Below are positions 35,137-42,605 of a stretch of 64,000 nt of DNA, one piece after another. Every line of letters begins with the position of its first letter. The first letter of the stretch is position 1. The translations under genes and the position numbers were made by a program. This DNA is from Bifidobacterium margollesii (GTDB lineage Bacteria > Actinomycetota > Actinomycetes > Actinomycetales > Bifidobacteriaceae): contig NZ_NMWU01000007.1 of NCBI RefSeq assembly GCF_002860355.1, forward strand, positions 1 through 64,000, read 5' to 3'. Below the pieces are notes generated by a model. It saw only the letters and a program-made list of their open reading frames with translations, searched no databases and was not told where the DNA came from.

Positions 35137-36798
35137 TCAGTGCGCCAGCATCTCCGTGGCGACCTCCTTCGCGCTTAACGAGGCCGGATAGTAGGTGGGC
35201 CAGTTGTCCATCTCCTTGAGCGTCTCCTCCTGGGAGCCGTCGCCCATGAAGATGTGGAAGTGGGCTGACTTGCCCGGCTTGATGCCGTGGTCGGAGAACT
35301 GCACGACCTTCGGAGCGCCGTCCGGCACGTCGCCGGTGGCGGTGAACAGGTAGCGCACGCCGCGATTGCCCTTGGCGTAGTCGAGAATCCTGAATCCGTC
35401 GTACTTGTAGGTGGCGGTCGTGGTCTTGCCGCCGCGGGTGAAGCTCATCTCATTGCCCTTGATGATGATTTTCTCCACGTCGGTCTTGTAGCCGGTGTCG
35501 TAGTACTCCTTGTATTCCTCGGCGGTCATGTCGCCCTTCTTGGCCTTCGCCTCCATGACGGAATCCAGCGTGCCGTCTTTGAGATACGGGTATACGGACT
35601 GCCATTCGCCCTCGTAGTCGGCGAGCGTACGGTCCTTCACATCCTGCGTGAGGAAGTAGCCGTTCGTGACGTCGGTGGCCAGGGCCTGGTTGGTGATGGA
35701 GGTCAGCCATTCAAGCAGGGTCTTCTTGTTTTCGGGCAGCTGTTCGGTCACCGAGATGATCGTCTTGTTGTGGCTCTTCGCCGCGGCGTCCAGCTTCTTG
35801 GCGAACTCGCCCATTTCCTGCGGGTTGACGACGAGGATGTCCACGTCCTTGCCTTCGATCACGCCGATGGCGTTCTTCAGATCGGATGCCGAAGGCTCCG
35901 CTTCGCTGTTCATGGCGTTGGTGTAGGTGGCGGGCGTCTTGTCCACGGCGCCGATGTAGTCGAGCAGATAATTCGCCACGGATTCCGTCGCTGCATAATG
36001 CCGTTCGACGCCTGCGGTGCGGCCCTTGTTCACCAGTGCCACGAACTGTGCGTAGTCGCCGTTCCATGCGTTGGAATGGCGTTGCACCGTGGCTTCGGTT
36101 GCGCCGCCGTCGGGGGCCGCGTCGGCGTATGCCTTCGTGATGGCCTGCGATGCCTTGAGCACGGCGTCGGGGCTGAACCACAGGTGCGGATTCGTGGAAC
36201 CGTGATGGTGATGGTGGTGCCCTTCCTCGCCTTCGGCGCTTTCTTCGTGCTCGTGCGAGTGCTCCTCGGTGGCGGTGATGCCCATGAGGTCGCCGACGTT
36301 CACGATCCTCTGTTTGGAGGGGTCGAGCTGCGCCTTTTCCGCCCATCCGTCGTATCCGGCGCCGTTGAGCACCACGATCTGGGCTTTCGAGAGCTTCGCG
36401 AGATCCTGCGGCGTGGCCTCGTAGTCGTGCGGGTCGGCGGAGGTGGAGTTGATGAGCGAGGTCACCTTCACGCATTTCCCGCCGAGCTCCTCGGCCAGTG
36501 AACCCCACTGGTTCACCGATGCGACCACGTCGAGCGTGACGTCGCAGGAATCGGCGACGTCCGAAGCGTTCGACGTGTCGGCGGCAGCAGCGGCGTTCAC
36601 GCCGTTCAGCGGATGTCCCGCGCGATAGGCGCTTCCTGCGGCGAACGAGCCGATGATCAGGGCGGCTGCAAGGGCTCCGCCGCCGATGGCGTACAGGATG
36701 CCGCGCCGCCTGCGGGGTGAGGCGGCGTTCTCCGCGGAACCGTTGGGGTTGTTGGAATTGCCGGCGGTGGGGGAATCATATGTTGTTTCGTCGGTCAT
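35137..36798 (-). CDS. Zinc ABC transporter substrate-binding protein fused to ZinT
   Basis: This extracellular zinc-binding protein (553 residues) captures Zn(II). An N-terminal basic stretch and membrane segment (about 30-58) anchor it; there is no lipobox cysteine. The ZnuA-like part (about 85-370) has DPHDYEATPQD, a histidine-rich loop with six consecutive His (near 198) and NPHLWFSPDA. The ZinT domain follows from about 375, with GYFLTQDVKDRTLADYEGEW and the metal site HFHIFMGD near 520. This matches AdcA-type fusions. No cognate permease or ATPase is nearby. A Zur box sits 50 bp upstream of the start. Confidence 0.92.
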   Translation of the reverse strand: MTDETTYDSPTAGNSNNPNGSAENAASPRRRRGILYAIGGGALAAALIIGSFAAGSAYRAGHPLNGVNAAAAADTSNASDVADSCDVTLDVVASVNQWGSLAEELGGKCVKVTSLINSTSADPHDYEATPQDLAKLSKAQIVVLNGAGYDGWAEKAQLDPSKQRIVNVGDLMGITATEEHSHEHEESAEGEEGHHHHHHGSTNPHLWFSPDAVLKASQAITKAYADAAPDGGATEATVQRHSNAWNGDYAQFVALVNKGRTAGVERHYAATESVANYLLDYIGAVDKTPATYTNAMNSEAEPSASDLKNAIGVIEGKDVDILVVNPQEMGEFAKKLDAAAKSHNKTIISVTEQLPENKKTLLEWLTSITNQALATDVTNGYFLTQDVKDRTLADYEGEWQSVYPYLKDGTLDSVMEAKAKKGDMTAEEYKEYYDTGYKTDVEKIIIKGNEMSFTRGGKTTTATYKYDGFRILDYAKGNRGVRYLFTATGDVPDGAPKVVQFSDHGIKPGKSAHFHIFMGDGSQEETLKEMDNWPTYYPASLSAKEVATEMLAH

Positions 36799-36847
36799 GA
36801 GTGTCTTTCTACCAAGGTGTATTTGCCTTCGCCATCATCATATCTAA

Positions 36848-36862
36848 TGATAATCATTATCG
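36848..36862. promoter_or_regulatory. Zur box upstream of the ZnuA-ZinT gene
   Basis: TGATAATCATTATCG is a 7-1-7 type palindrome like actinobacterial Zur sites. It lies 50 bp before the ZnuA-ZinT start and shares 13 of 15 bases with the site at 39859. Repression under zinc sufficiency is inferred. Confidence 0.8.
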
Positions 36863-36997
36863 CAAATGAACGAGCGTGGACTGATTGTTTCCCTCGTCGC
36901 GCGCTATGGTCGAACACGATGCAGACGAAGGCGTCAAAGGAGTCAAGGACGTTAGGTGGGACGTCGTCTTCAACTCGCTGATCGTGATGCATACGCA

Positions 36998-37035
36998 AAG
37001 AGCGGGGGAGGGAAATGATTCCCTCCCCCGCTCTT
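36998..37035 (-). terminator. Strong hairpin after the Cys/His-rich gene
   Basis: A perfect 17-bp stem (36998-37014 with 37019-37035) closes a four-base loop. On the minus strand it is followed by TTTGCG. It lies 34 bases after the stop of the Cys/His-rich gene. Confidence 0.85.
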
Positions 37036-37068
37036 CGTTGAAGTCGATCGCGAACTTTTCCTTGGAGA

Positions 37069-37401
37069 TCAGGCGGCGAGCTCGGCCTTCAGCTCCTTGA
37101 GATCGGCAAGGATCTCCTCGTGGCACTTCTCGTTGGTGTCGAAAGCGAGGTGGCAGAAGGCGCACTCATGGCCTTCGCGGTTTTCGTGGCAGGCGTGCGC
37201 GCAGTGCTTGCCTTCGCAGTGCTTGCAGTCGGCGTCGTTGCAGCAGTCGCCGGTGAAGCAGCAACCGCAGCAGCCGCAGGCGGCCACGCCGTGCTCGTGC
37301 TTGGTTGCGTCGAACTTGGCCAGATCGTCCTTGCAGACCGCGAAGGTGCCCTCTTCGGTAACGATCTCGTAAGCGTGCTCGTCGTAGTTCCTGATGGTCA
37401 T
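37069..37401 (-). CDS. Cys/His-rich metallothionein-like protein of unknown family
   Basis: The 110-residue protein contains 15 Cys and 10 His, clustered between residues 43 and 93: ACGCCGCC, then CC, CKHC, then KHCAHAC, and CAFCHLAF. The ends are free of cysteine and acidic or helical. It has no signal peptide. Such density fits cytoplasmic binding of several Zn ions, as storage, buffer or delivery protein. It lies between Zur and ZnuA-ZinT genes, and a Zur-like box overlaps the end of zur, 120 bp upstream. ATG 37399-37401 is chosen; the longer frame starts in non-coding sequence. I do not recognise a named family. Confidence 0.85.
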   Translation of the reverse strand: MTIRNYDEHAYEIVTEEGTFAVCKDDLAKFDATKHEHGVAACGCCGCCFTGDCCNDADCKHCEGKHCAHACHENREGHECAFCHLAFDTNEKCHEEILADLKELKAELAA

Positions 37402-37520
37402 GATATGAATCTCTTTCCGTATGATGCCACGCCCGCTGTCGATTGCTCCGGCATGTCGTCGTGGCGTTCCCTTGTGACGCATGTCAATATACGCACGAAG
37501 CCATGCGGGAGAAAAAATAG

Positions 37521-37535
37521 TGAAAGCGATTATCA
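37521..37535. promoter_or_regulatory. Zur-like box upstream of the Cys/His-rich gene
   Basis: TGAAAGCGATTATCA matches 12 of 15 bases of the box at 39859. It overlaps the last codon of zur and lies 120 bp upstream of the Cys/His-rich start. Confidence 0.55.
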
Positions 37536-37970
37536 GTCAGATAGATCATTGCCGTGCGAATGCGTTTTCGCACAATGCTCGCACAGTCCGAATATTTCAA
37601 GATCGTGACTGATCTCGGTGAAGTGCACCTTTTGGGCCGTCTGCTTGACCCACTGCTCCAATCCGGGGATTTCGATTTCGATGGTGAGGCCGCATTCCCG
37701 GCATACGATGTGATGATGATGGCTGTGGTCGGAGCATTCGCGGTAGAGCGTCTCGCCGTGGAGATGCAGGGTATCGAGTTCCCCCGCCGAGGCCATGAGC
37801 TGAAGGTTGCGGTATACGGTGGCCGTGCCGATGCCAGTGCCTTGTTCGCGCAGTATGCCCGCGATCTCCTGGGCGGTGGCGAACCGAGCGAGGCCGGCCA
37901 TGGTGCGGGAGAGCAATATACGCGGCCGTGTCACACGTTTCGTTGGCATCTTGCGCGGTTCGTCGTTCAT
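37533..37970 (-). CDS. zur: Fur-family metalloregulator, probably Zur
   Basis: The 145-residue protein has a winged-helix domain (RFATAQEIAGILREQG and GIGTATVYRNLQ near residues 37-62) and a dimerisation domain with the histidine-rich metal site ECSDHSHHHHIVCREC near 88 and CEHCAKTHSH near the C-terminus, which form structural Cys4 and regulatory metal sites. Its neighbours are zinc uptake proteins and zinc-independent ribosomal proteins, so it is Zur rather than Fur. ATG 37968-37970 has GAGGG upstream and is preferred to TTG 37985. It has a Zur box in its own promoter. Confidence 0.9.
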   Translation of the reverse strand: MNDEPRKMPTKRVTRPRILLSRTMAGLARFATAQEIAGILREQGTGIGTATVYRNLQLMASAGELDTLHLHGETLYRECSDHSHHHHIVCRECGLTIEIEIPGLEQWVKQTAQKVHFTEISHDLEIFGLCEHCAKTHSHGNDLSD

Positions 37971-37999
37971 GAGGCCCTCGATCAACTCCGTATACTAAA

Positions 38000-38014
38000 C
38001 GAAAATCGTTATCA
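38000..38014. promoter_or_regulatory. Zur box in the zur promoter
   Basis: CGAAAATCGTTATCA lies 30 bp upstream of the zur start, next to a TATACT-like hexamer (37991). It matches the 39859 box at 13 of 15 bases. Autoregulation is inferred. Confidence 0.75.
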
Positions 38015-38072
38015 TAATTATATGGGTGATGGACATTGAGGCTGGAGCCGTTTGGGGAATGTGCGTATGCGC

Positions 38073-38138
38073 GGTAAGTCCTCCTACGCCGCTGCGGGGA
38101 GAGAGGGTGACACCCGTGGCAGCATAGGAGGCCTTACC
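38073..38138 (-). terminator. Imperfect hairpin after rpmF2
   Basis: Arms near 38073-38095 and 38116-38138 pair over about 20 bases with a few mismatches. It lies 30 bases after the L32 stop and ends the ribosomal paralogue operon. Confidence 0.65.
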
Positions 38139-38167
38139 GGCGCGGCGCGAGGCTGCGTTCCCTGTGT

Positions 38168-38335
38168 TCAGACCTCGATATACCCTTTGCGCGCGGCGGC
38201 CGCCAAATGTTGTGGCACTTGAACCGTGCGACCGTCCGGCGTGGTCACCGTGGCAAGGCTTACCGGCTTCGCTTTCCAATTGGCGCGACGTGAATGCGTG
38301 TTCGCGCGGGATGTCCTGACTTTCGGATTTGCCAT
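38168..38335 (-). CDS. rpmF: Ribosomal protein bL32, zinc-independent paralogue
   Basis: The 55-residue protein starts [20 protein letters not shown], a clear bL32 N-terminus. It has no cysteine, whereas zinc-type L32 carries a Cys4 site. Its ATG overlaps the L36 stop by one base (TGATG), so translation is coupled. It is the last gene of the zinc-independent operon. Confidence 0.9.
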   Translation of the reverse strand: MANPKVRTSRANTHSRRANWKAKPVSLATVTTPDGRTVQVPQHLAAAARKGYIEV

Positions 38336-38457
38336 CAGCCCTGCCTCGCCTTCCATCGCGGGTTTTTCTTGTTGATCACATAGGTGTGGCCGCGTCTATG
38401 CACAACCACGGATCCTGGTTTGTTCGCCATGGATCGTATCGACGCCTTGACTTTCAT
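38335..38457 (-). CDS. rpmJ: Ribosomal protein bL36, zinc-independent paralogue
   Basis: The 40-residue protein [15 protein letters not shown]... ends [12 protein letters not shown], typical of the YkgO-type L36. It contains no cysteine, unlike the zinc ribbon form. It overlaps L31 by four bases (ATGA) and L32 by one, giving tight coupling. It would replace the zinc form on ribosomes under zinc limitation and free zinc. Confidence 0.93.
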   Translation of the reverse strand: MKVKASIRSMANKPGSVVVHRRGHTYVINKKNPRWKARQG

Positions 38458-38729
38458 GCCTGTTCCTTTCGCGCGTTACGTCCGTATCGGGCGTTGAACT
38501 TCTGCACCTGACCGGCGGTGTCGAGCACCACGTTTTTGCCGGTGTAGAAGGGGTGGCTGTACGAAGTGATCTCCGTGACGACGAGAGGGTAGGTGCGGCC
38601 GTCCTCCCATTCGATGGTCGGTAGCGTTTGCGCATTGCCGGCAAGGGTGGAACGGGTGAGGAACGTTTTGCCGCAGGAGTTGTCGCGGATCACAACCGGT
38701 CCGTAGACGGGATGAATGTCGTGTTTCAT
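38454..38729 (-). CDS. rpmE: Ribosomal protein bL31 type B, zinc-independent
   Basis: The 91-residue protein begins [20 protein letters not shown] and contains [18 protein letters not shown], diagnostic of type B L31. The CxxC zinc ligands of type A are missing; a single Cys remains. It precedes and overlaps the L36 gene. Confidence 0.95.
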   Translation of the reverse strand: MKHDIHPVYGPVVIRDNSCGKTFLTRSTLAGNAQTLPTIEWEDGRTYPLVVTEITSYSHPFYTGKNVVLDTAGQVQKFNARYGRNARKEQA

Positions 38730-38827
38730 GAGCTTTCTTTTCGTGTTGGTTCTTTGTGGGTTTCCTGACGAATCTCTCTATGAGTGATTGAGGAATCGAG
38801 TCATGGTCAAATGCTGCGTGTTGCAGG

Positions 38828-39133
38828 TCACCAGCTGGATTTGACGACGCCCGGCAGGTTTCCGGCGTGGGCCAGTTCTCGCATGCGGACGCGTGATACG
38901 CCGAATTTGCGAAGGTAGCCGCGCGGTCGACCGTCGATGGAATCCCGATTGCGCAGCCTGGTGGGACTGGCGTCGCGGGGGAGCGCGTGCAGAGCTTGCA
39001 TCGCGGCCTCGCGTTCTTCGATGCTGACGTGCGGGTTCACGCTGGTCTTCTTCAGTTCGGCGCGACGTGCGGCGTATTTCGCCACTGTTCGTTCACGACG
39101 TTGCTGTTTGGCGATACTGCTGTTTTTGGCCAT
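38828..39133 (-). CDS. rpsN: Ribosomal protein uS14, zinc-independent long form
   Basis: The 101-residue protein [20 protein letters not shown] ... ends [20 protein letters not shown], the conserved S14 C-terminus. It is the long form without any cysteine, in contrast to the short zinc form. It lies 24 bp after the L33 stop and about 100 bp before L31. Confidence 0.95.
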   Translation of the reverse strand: MAKNSSIAKQQRRERTVAKYAARRAELKKTSVNPHVSIEEREAAMQALHALPRDASPTRLRNRDSIDGRPRGYLRKFGVSRVRMRELAHAGNLPGVVKSSW

Positions 39134-39157
39134 TGATGTAATCCTTTGGGAAGTTGC

Positions 39158-39328
39158 TTACCGGGTTTCGCGGAATGTGACTTTGCGTTTGACGATCGGA
39201 TCGTATTTCAACAATTCCAGTCGGTCCGGCGTATTGCGTCGGTTCTTGCGCGTGGTATAGGTGAATCCGGTGCCTGCGGTGGATCGCAGGGTGATCACCG
39301 GACGGATCTCTGATGATTTTCCGGCCAT
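39158..39328 (-). CDS. rpmG: Ribosomal protein bL33, zinc-independent paralogue
   Basis: The 56-residue protein reads [20 protein letters not shown], then [20 protein letters not shown], a clear bL33. The two CxxC pairs of the zinc form are absent. It is too short to be easily spotted but has a full start and stop and follows the operon orientation. Confidence 0.93.
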   Translation of the reverse strand: MAGKSSEIRPVITLRSTAGTGFTYTTRKNRRNTPDRLELLKYDPIVKRKVTFRETR

Positions 39329-39538
39329 GGTGCGGCTTTCTTGGTGATGATGGATGACATGAACGGCGACGTGTGACGTGAACGATGGTTCGGTGTGCGA
39401 TGACGCGGCTGCGAGACGCGCCGATTCCGTAGGTCCTTACGGGGGATCGATTCAGCGTCGCCGAAAGAGGGTTGCCGGCCGATGAAGATGGGAAGAACGA
39501 CCGGCAAGTCTGTGATGTTGTTCCGGATCCGGAGCTCT

Positions 39539-39583
39539 CTGCTGAGCATGACGGCACTCAGTGCGTATAACCATGCTCAGCAG
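39539..39583 (-). promoter_or_regulatory. 12-bp perfect hairpin in the L28-L33 gap
   Basis: CTGCTGAGCATG (39539-39550) pairs exactly with 39572-39583 around a 21-base loop that holds a further short stem. It lies 18 bases after the L28 stop, within a 272-bp gap before L33, and may attenuate or process the transcript. The rest of the gap shows no recognised gene. Confidence 0.55.
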
Positions 39584-39600
39584 AAAGGAGCGCGATGCGG

Positions 39601-39840
39601 TCAGGGCCTGATTTCACCGATTTGGATGAGTTCGGCGATCACGGAGTCGATGCCGCGACGGTCGATGGTTTTGATGCCGCGTGCGGACACCGTGAGGGTA
39701 ACGCGACGACCGAGCGATGGTATCCAATAGGTCTTGCGCTGCAGATTCACATTGAATCGTCTGCGTGTTTTTCGATGTGAGTGGGAGACGCTGTTGCCGA
39801 CGCCGGCGCGGCTCCCCGTGACTTGACAATGTTTGCTCAT
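39601..39840 (-). CDS. rpmB: Ribosomal protein bL28, zinc-independent paralogue
   Basis: The 79-residue protein [20 protein letters not shown] then [19 protein letters not shown] is a clear bL28. Only one Cys is present, so the Cys4 site of the zinc form is missing. ATG 39838-39840 fits the family start; two further ATGs lie 9 and 12 bases upstream. It heads the operon, 19 bp from the Zur box at 39859. Confidence 0.93.
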   Translation of the reverse strand: MSKHCQVTGSRAGVGNSVSHSHRKTRRRFNVNLQRKTYWIPSLGRRVTLTVSARGIKTIDRRGIDSVIAELIQIGEIRP

Positions 39841-39858
39841 GGCTGTCATCATAGCTAA

Positions 39859-39873
39859 TGAAAATCATTATCA
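39859..39873. promoter_or_regulatory. Zur box in the divergent rpmB2/MRF-like promoter region
   Basis: TGAAAATCATTATCA is the best match to a 7-1-7 Zur site in the window. It lies between the start of the ribosomal paralogue operon (39840) and the MRF-like gene (40011), so it can control both. Confidence 0.85.
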
Positions 39874-40010
39874 CAAATGGGTGATCGGAAAACCGATGGC
39901 CGGACAATATTGACAGCGTCTGGCGGGGGATGCGCTTCGGCGTGTCGCAATAGATGTCGGTCTGGATATCGTTTCGGCGATAATCCGATCGTGCCGTGGA
40001 AAAGGACAAT

Positions 40011-41282
40011 ATGAACAACAATGATGTCGATCGTGAAGCGTGGCGGAAAACATCGCTGCCTGATCGCGTGATTCTGCTGACCGGGATGGAACGGCTGCCG
40101 CGGGATCTTGTGGCGTTCTGTGCCGAAAACGAAAAGGACGTGTGTGTTATTCATTACTGCGTGGAGCGATTTGAGGACGCGAACGATGTGGGGAGCGGTA
40201 TCTGCCTCGTGCGGTCGGTGCAGGGCTGTGGCTTGGTGCCGCATGGCAGGGAGCGTTTGCCGATGCGTGAATGCTGCGTTACCTGCGCCATCAAATCCGA
40301 TGCCGAGCGCATGGTGGCCGGGTTGGGCAGAGCCGTTCGTCGGTGCGGCATCCGGTCGGGCATCACGTTTGTTGTGGTGCTGCCGGTCGGCTTGCAGGCG
40401 TTCCCGATCGCTCGGTACATGGAGGACTGCTTCGCGTTCGCCGACGACATCGGTGATCATGGTGAAATGGTGCCGACGCCGCGCGTGTCTTCCGTTGTCT
40501 CCGTAGTGGATGGGGAGAGACTGCGGGCCTGTCTGTTCGATGATGAGCCATTCTCCGGTGGAGGCGACGGCGAGGGGGATGCGGCTGCGCCGGTCGATGA
40601 CGACCGAAGCGTCGGGGAGATTCAGGCGACGCTGCTTCGTGAGGCGGATCGACTGCTTGTTATCTCCGACGGTTCGGGGGAATCTCCTGCGGATTGCGGG
40701 CTCGCGTGGATGGGAGAGCTGGTTGTCCAGATTCATGGAGGCGAGGCCGTGGACATCGAGCGTGCCTGCGACGCTGATTGGGGCGCCATTGCCGGCGGCC
40801 GGTATGACGCCGGCGCCGCGCATCGGCGTCTTGATGCGCTGACGTTGCATACGGAATGTGGCGAGGCGAGCCGGGTGCATGAGCCGGTGCGATTGATCTG
40901 CATGTCGGATGGATTCGAGTCGACGATGGTTCATTCGGTCCGGCCCGTTCATCCGGGGCGACTGTCCGCCTTGCTCGGAGGATTGGAGGAGAACGGATCG
41001 GCGTCCCGCGTGCATATTCGTGGTCATTTCACCGTGCCCACGCGTCCGTTCTCGGTGTTCGTATGGGATGGTGGTCCGGGTGGAGTTTCCATCGAGGAAC
41101 TGGATAACTCCGGTGGCGATCTGCCGTGCATGACCGTATTGCAGGTGGTGTCCGAGGGGCATACGGATATTCCGTTGCGATTGGAGTGGCTGTTGCTGAC
41201 CGACGAGGAGATGCATGTGCCGGCTACGTCCTGGTTTGATCAGACCGATGAATTCACGTTGTGGAGCGTATCGGGAATCTGA
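40011..41282 (+). CDS. COG0523/CobW-like protein without P-loop (MRF-like)
   Basis: The 423-residue protein resembles actinobacterial COG0523 relatives next to zinc-independent ribosomal proteins. It has ECCVTCAIKSD near residue 89, matching the conserved metal-binding Cys motif, and a CobW-type C-terminal domain with RPVHPGRLSALL near 306 and HIRGHFTVPTRP near 334. The N-terminus reads VILLTGMERLPRD where a GTPase would have GxxGxGKT, so GTP binding is unlikely. In mycobacteria the equivalent Zur-controlled protein (MRF) recruits a hibernation factor to zinc-independent ribosomes. That role is an inference here. ATG 40011 has AAAAGGA upstream; GTG 39996 is the alternative. Confidence 0.8.
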   Translation: MNNNDVDREAWRKTSLPDRVILLTGMERLPRDLVAFCAENEKDVCVIHYCVERFEDANDVGSGICLVRSVQGCGLVPHGRERLPMRECCVTCAIKSDAERMVAGLGRAVRRCGIRSGITFVVVLPVGLQAFPIARYMEDCFAFADDIGDHGEMVPTPRVSSVVSVVDGERLRACLFDDEPFSGGGDGEGDAAAPVDDDRSVGEIQATLLREADRLLVISDGSGESPADCGLAWMGELVVQIHGGEAVDIERACDADWGAIAGGRYDAGAAHRRLDALTLHTECGEASRVHEPVRLICMSDGFESTMVHSVRPVHPGRLSALLGGLEENGSASRVHIRGHFTVPTRPFSVFVWDGGPGGVSIEELDNSGGDLPCMTVLQVVSEGHTDIPLRLEWLLLTDEEMHVPATSWFDQTDEFTLWSVSGI

Positions 41283-41297
41283 TCGACGACACGCTGA

Positions 41298-41315
41298 TGA
41301 TAATAAATCTCATTA
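41298..41315. promoter_or_regulatory. Weak Zur-like site upstream of the second ZnuA-like gene
   Basis: TGATAATAAATCTCATTA contains the imperfect palindrome TAATAAATCTCATTA and lies about 100 bp before the lipoprotein start. It is clearly weaker than the other four boxes. Confidence 0.35.
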
Positions 41316-41415
41316 ACTGGGTATACTGTTCGGCGGAACTGTTGATAACGGATATCAATAGCGATATGAATAATACTGCAATGGGATCGGCTCCGAGTGA
41401 GCGGAGGAGAGTGCA

Positions 41416-42336
41416 ATGAACATGACGAGTATGACCAAGCGTGCGGTGGCCGCGGCGGCGGCGCTGGTGATGGCTGCGGGTCTCGCGGCCTGTGGGGGAA
41501 GCTCATCGGATTCGGCGTCGGAGTCTGCCGGCAATGGGGGAGACGCCAAGATCACCGTGGTGGCCAGCATCAACCAGTGGGGTTCCGTGGCCGCGGATCT
41601 TGGCGGTGACAAGGTTGACGTCCAGTCGATCATGAAGGCCACGAACGTCGAGGCGCATGACTACGAACCGACCTCCGCCGACGTGGCTTCATTCAACAAG
41701 GCGCAGATCGCCGTGGTCAACGGCGCTGACTACGACCCGTGGGCCTCCAAGGCCGCCGGGGGTACGAAGGCCACCGTGGTGAACGCCGCCGAAACCGACG
41801 GCATCAAGGAAGGCGACAATCCGCACGTCTGGTTCTCCAAGGACGTGCGAGAGAAGACGGCCGATGCCATCACGGCGGCTTATGAGAAGGCTTTGCCCGA
41901 CCAGAAGGACTACTTCGAACAGCGGCACAAGGCGTGGGAAGAGCGCGAAAGCAAGGTCGAGGACAAGATCGAGGCCGCCAAGGCGAAGACCGAAGGCGTG
42001 CCGTACGCCGCCAGCGAATCAGTGGCCTGGTACCTCGCCGACGATCTCGGTATGACCGACGCCACCACCAGTGGATACAAGAACGCTTCGGCCAACGAAA
42101 GCGAGCCGTCCCCCGCGGACATCAAGCAGTTCTCCGACGCGCTGAAGGCCGGAAAGATGAAGGTGTTCGTGCTCAACACGCAGGAGGCCAACGACACCAC
42201 CAAACAGCTGGAGACGGCTGCCGCCGAGGGTAAGGTTCCGGTGGTGAAGCTCACCGAGCAGATGCCGCAGGAGTACACGGATCTCACCGATTGGATGAGC
42301 GCGCTGGTCGATGACTTCACCGCTGCGGTGAAGTAG
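41416..42336 (+). CDS. Zinc (metal) ABC transporter substrate-binding lipoprotein, ZnuA-like
   Basis: The 306-residue protein has a signal peptide and lipobox LAAC with Cys30, so it is anchored outside the membrane. The ZnuA-type fold is shown by VVASINQWGSVAADLGGDKV near residue 46, EAHDYEPTSADV near 77 and NPHVWFSKD near 136. It lacks the histidine-rich loop and the ZinT domain of the larger protein at 35137-36798. ATG 41416 has GGAGGAGA upstream. No permease or ATPase gene follows, so it must work with components encoded elsewhere. Confidence 0.9.
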   Translation: MNMTSMTKRAVAAAAALVMAAGLAACGGSSSDSASESAGNGGDAKITVVASINQWGSVAADLGGDKVDVQSIMKATNVEAHDYEPTSADVASFNKAQIAVVNGADYDPWASKAAGGTKATVVNAAETDGIKEGDNPHVWFSKDVREKTADAITAAYEKALPDQKDYFEQRHKAWEERESKVEDKIEAAKAKTEGVPYAASESVAWYLADDLGMTDATTSGYKNASANESEPSPADIKQFSDALKAGKMKVFVLNTQEANDTTKQLETAAAEGKVPVVKLTEQMPQEYTDLTDWMSALVDDFTAAVK

Positions 42337-42476
42337 CCGTCGATTTCCGGGAATGCCGGATTCGTGAGGAATCCCGTGGATGGCCTTGGGTTGTCTGCGG
42401 GATCCTTGCTGTTTGATATATGGGGCCATGCTGCACGGTGATCGAATTACGAGGTATGGGCGATGACCACGAAAAA

Positions 42477-42510
42477 GGGGCTGTGGAAGTTCGATGACTT
42501 CCACAGCCCC
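42477..42510 (-). terminator. Intrinsic terminator after bL37
   Basis: A perfect 14-bp stem (42477-42490 with 42497-42510) encloses six bases and on the minus strand is followed by TTTTTCG. It lies 20 bases after the bL37 stop. Confidence 0.9.
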
Positions 42511-42530
42511 TTGCCGTATAACAACACGAC

Positions 42531-42605
42531 TCAGGCGTTCGGCCTCTTGCCGTGGTTTGCAGCCTTCTTGCGACGATCGCGACGCAGACGTCCGCGCTTG
42601 CCCAT
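42531..42605 (-). CDS. Ribosomal protein bL37 (24 residues)
   Basis: The minus-strand frame encodes MGKRGRLRRDRRKKAANHGK plus RPNA. Its ANHGKRPNA end is identical to the actinobacterial large-subunit protein bL37 described in mycobacterial ribosomes. AAAGGAG lies six bases upstream of the ATG and an intrinsic terminator follows, so this is a single-gene unit. It is easily missed because of its size. Confidence 0.9.
   Translation of the reverse strand: MGKRGRLRRDRRKKAANHGKRPNA

Noticed and set aside
39295-39557. Additional ribosomal protein (such as S18) in the L28-L33 gap
   Set aside because: Translations in all minus-strand frames show none of the conserved S18 or other ribosomal protein motifs.
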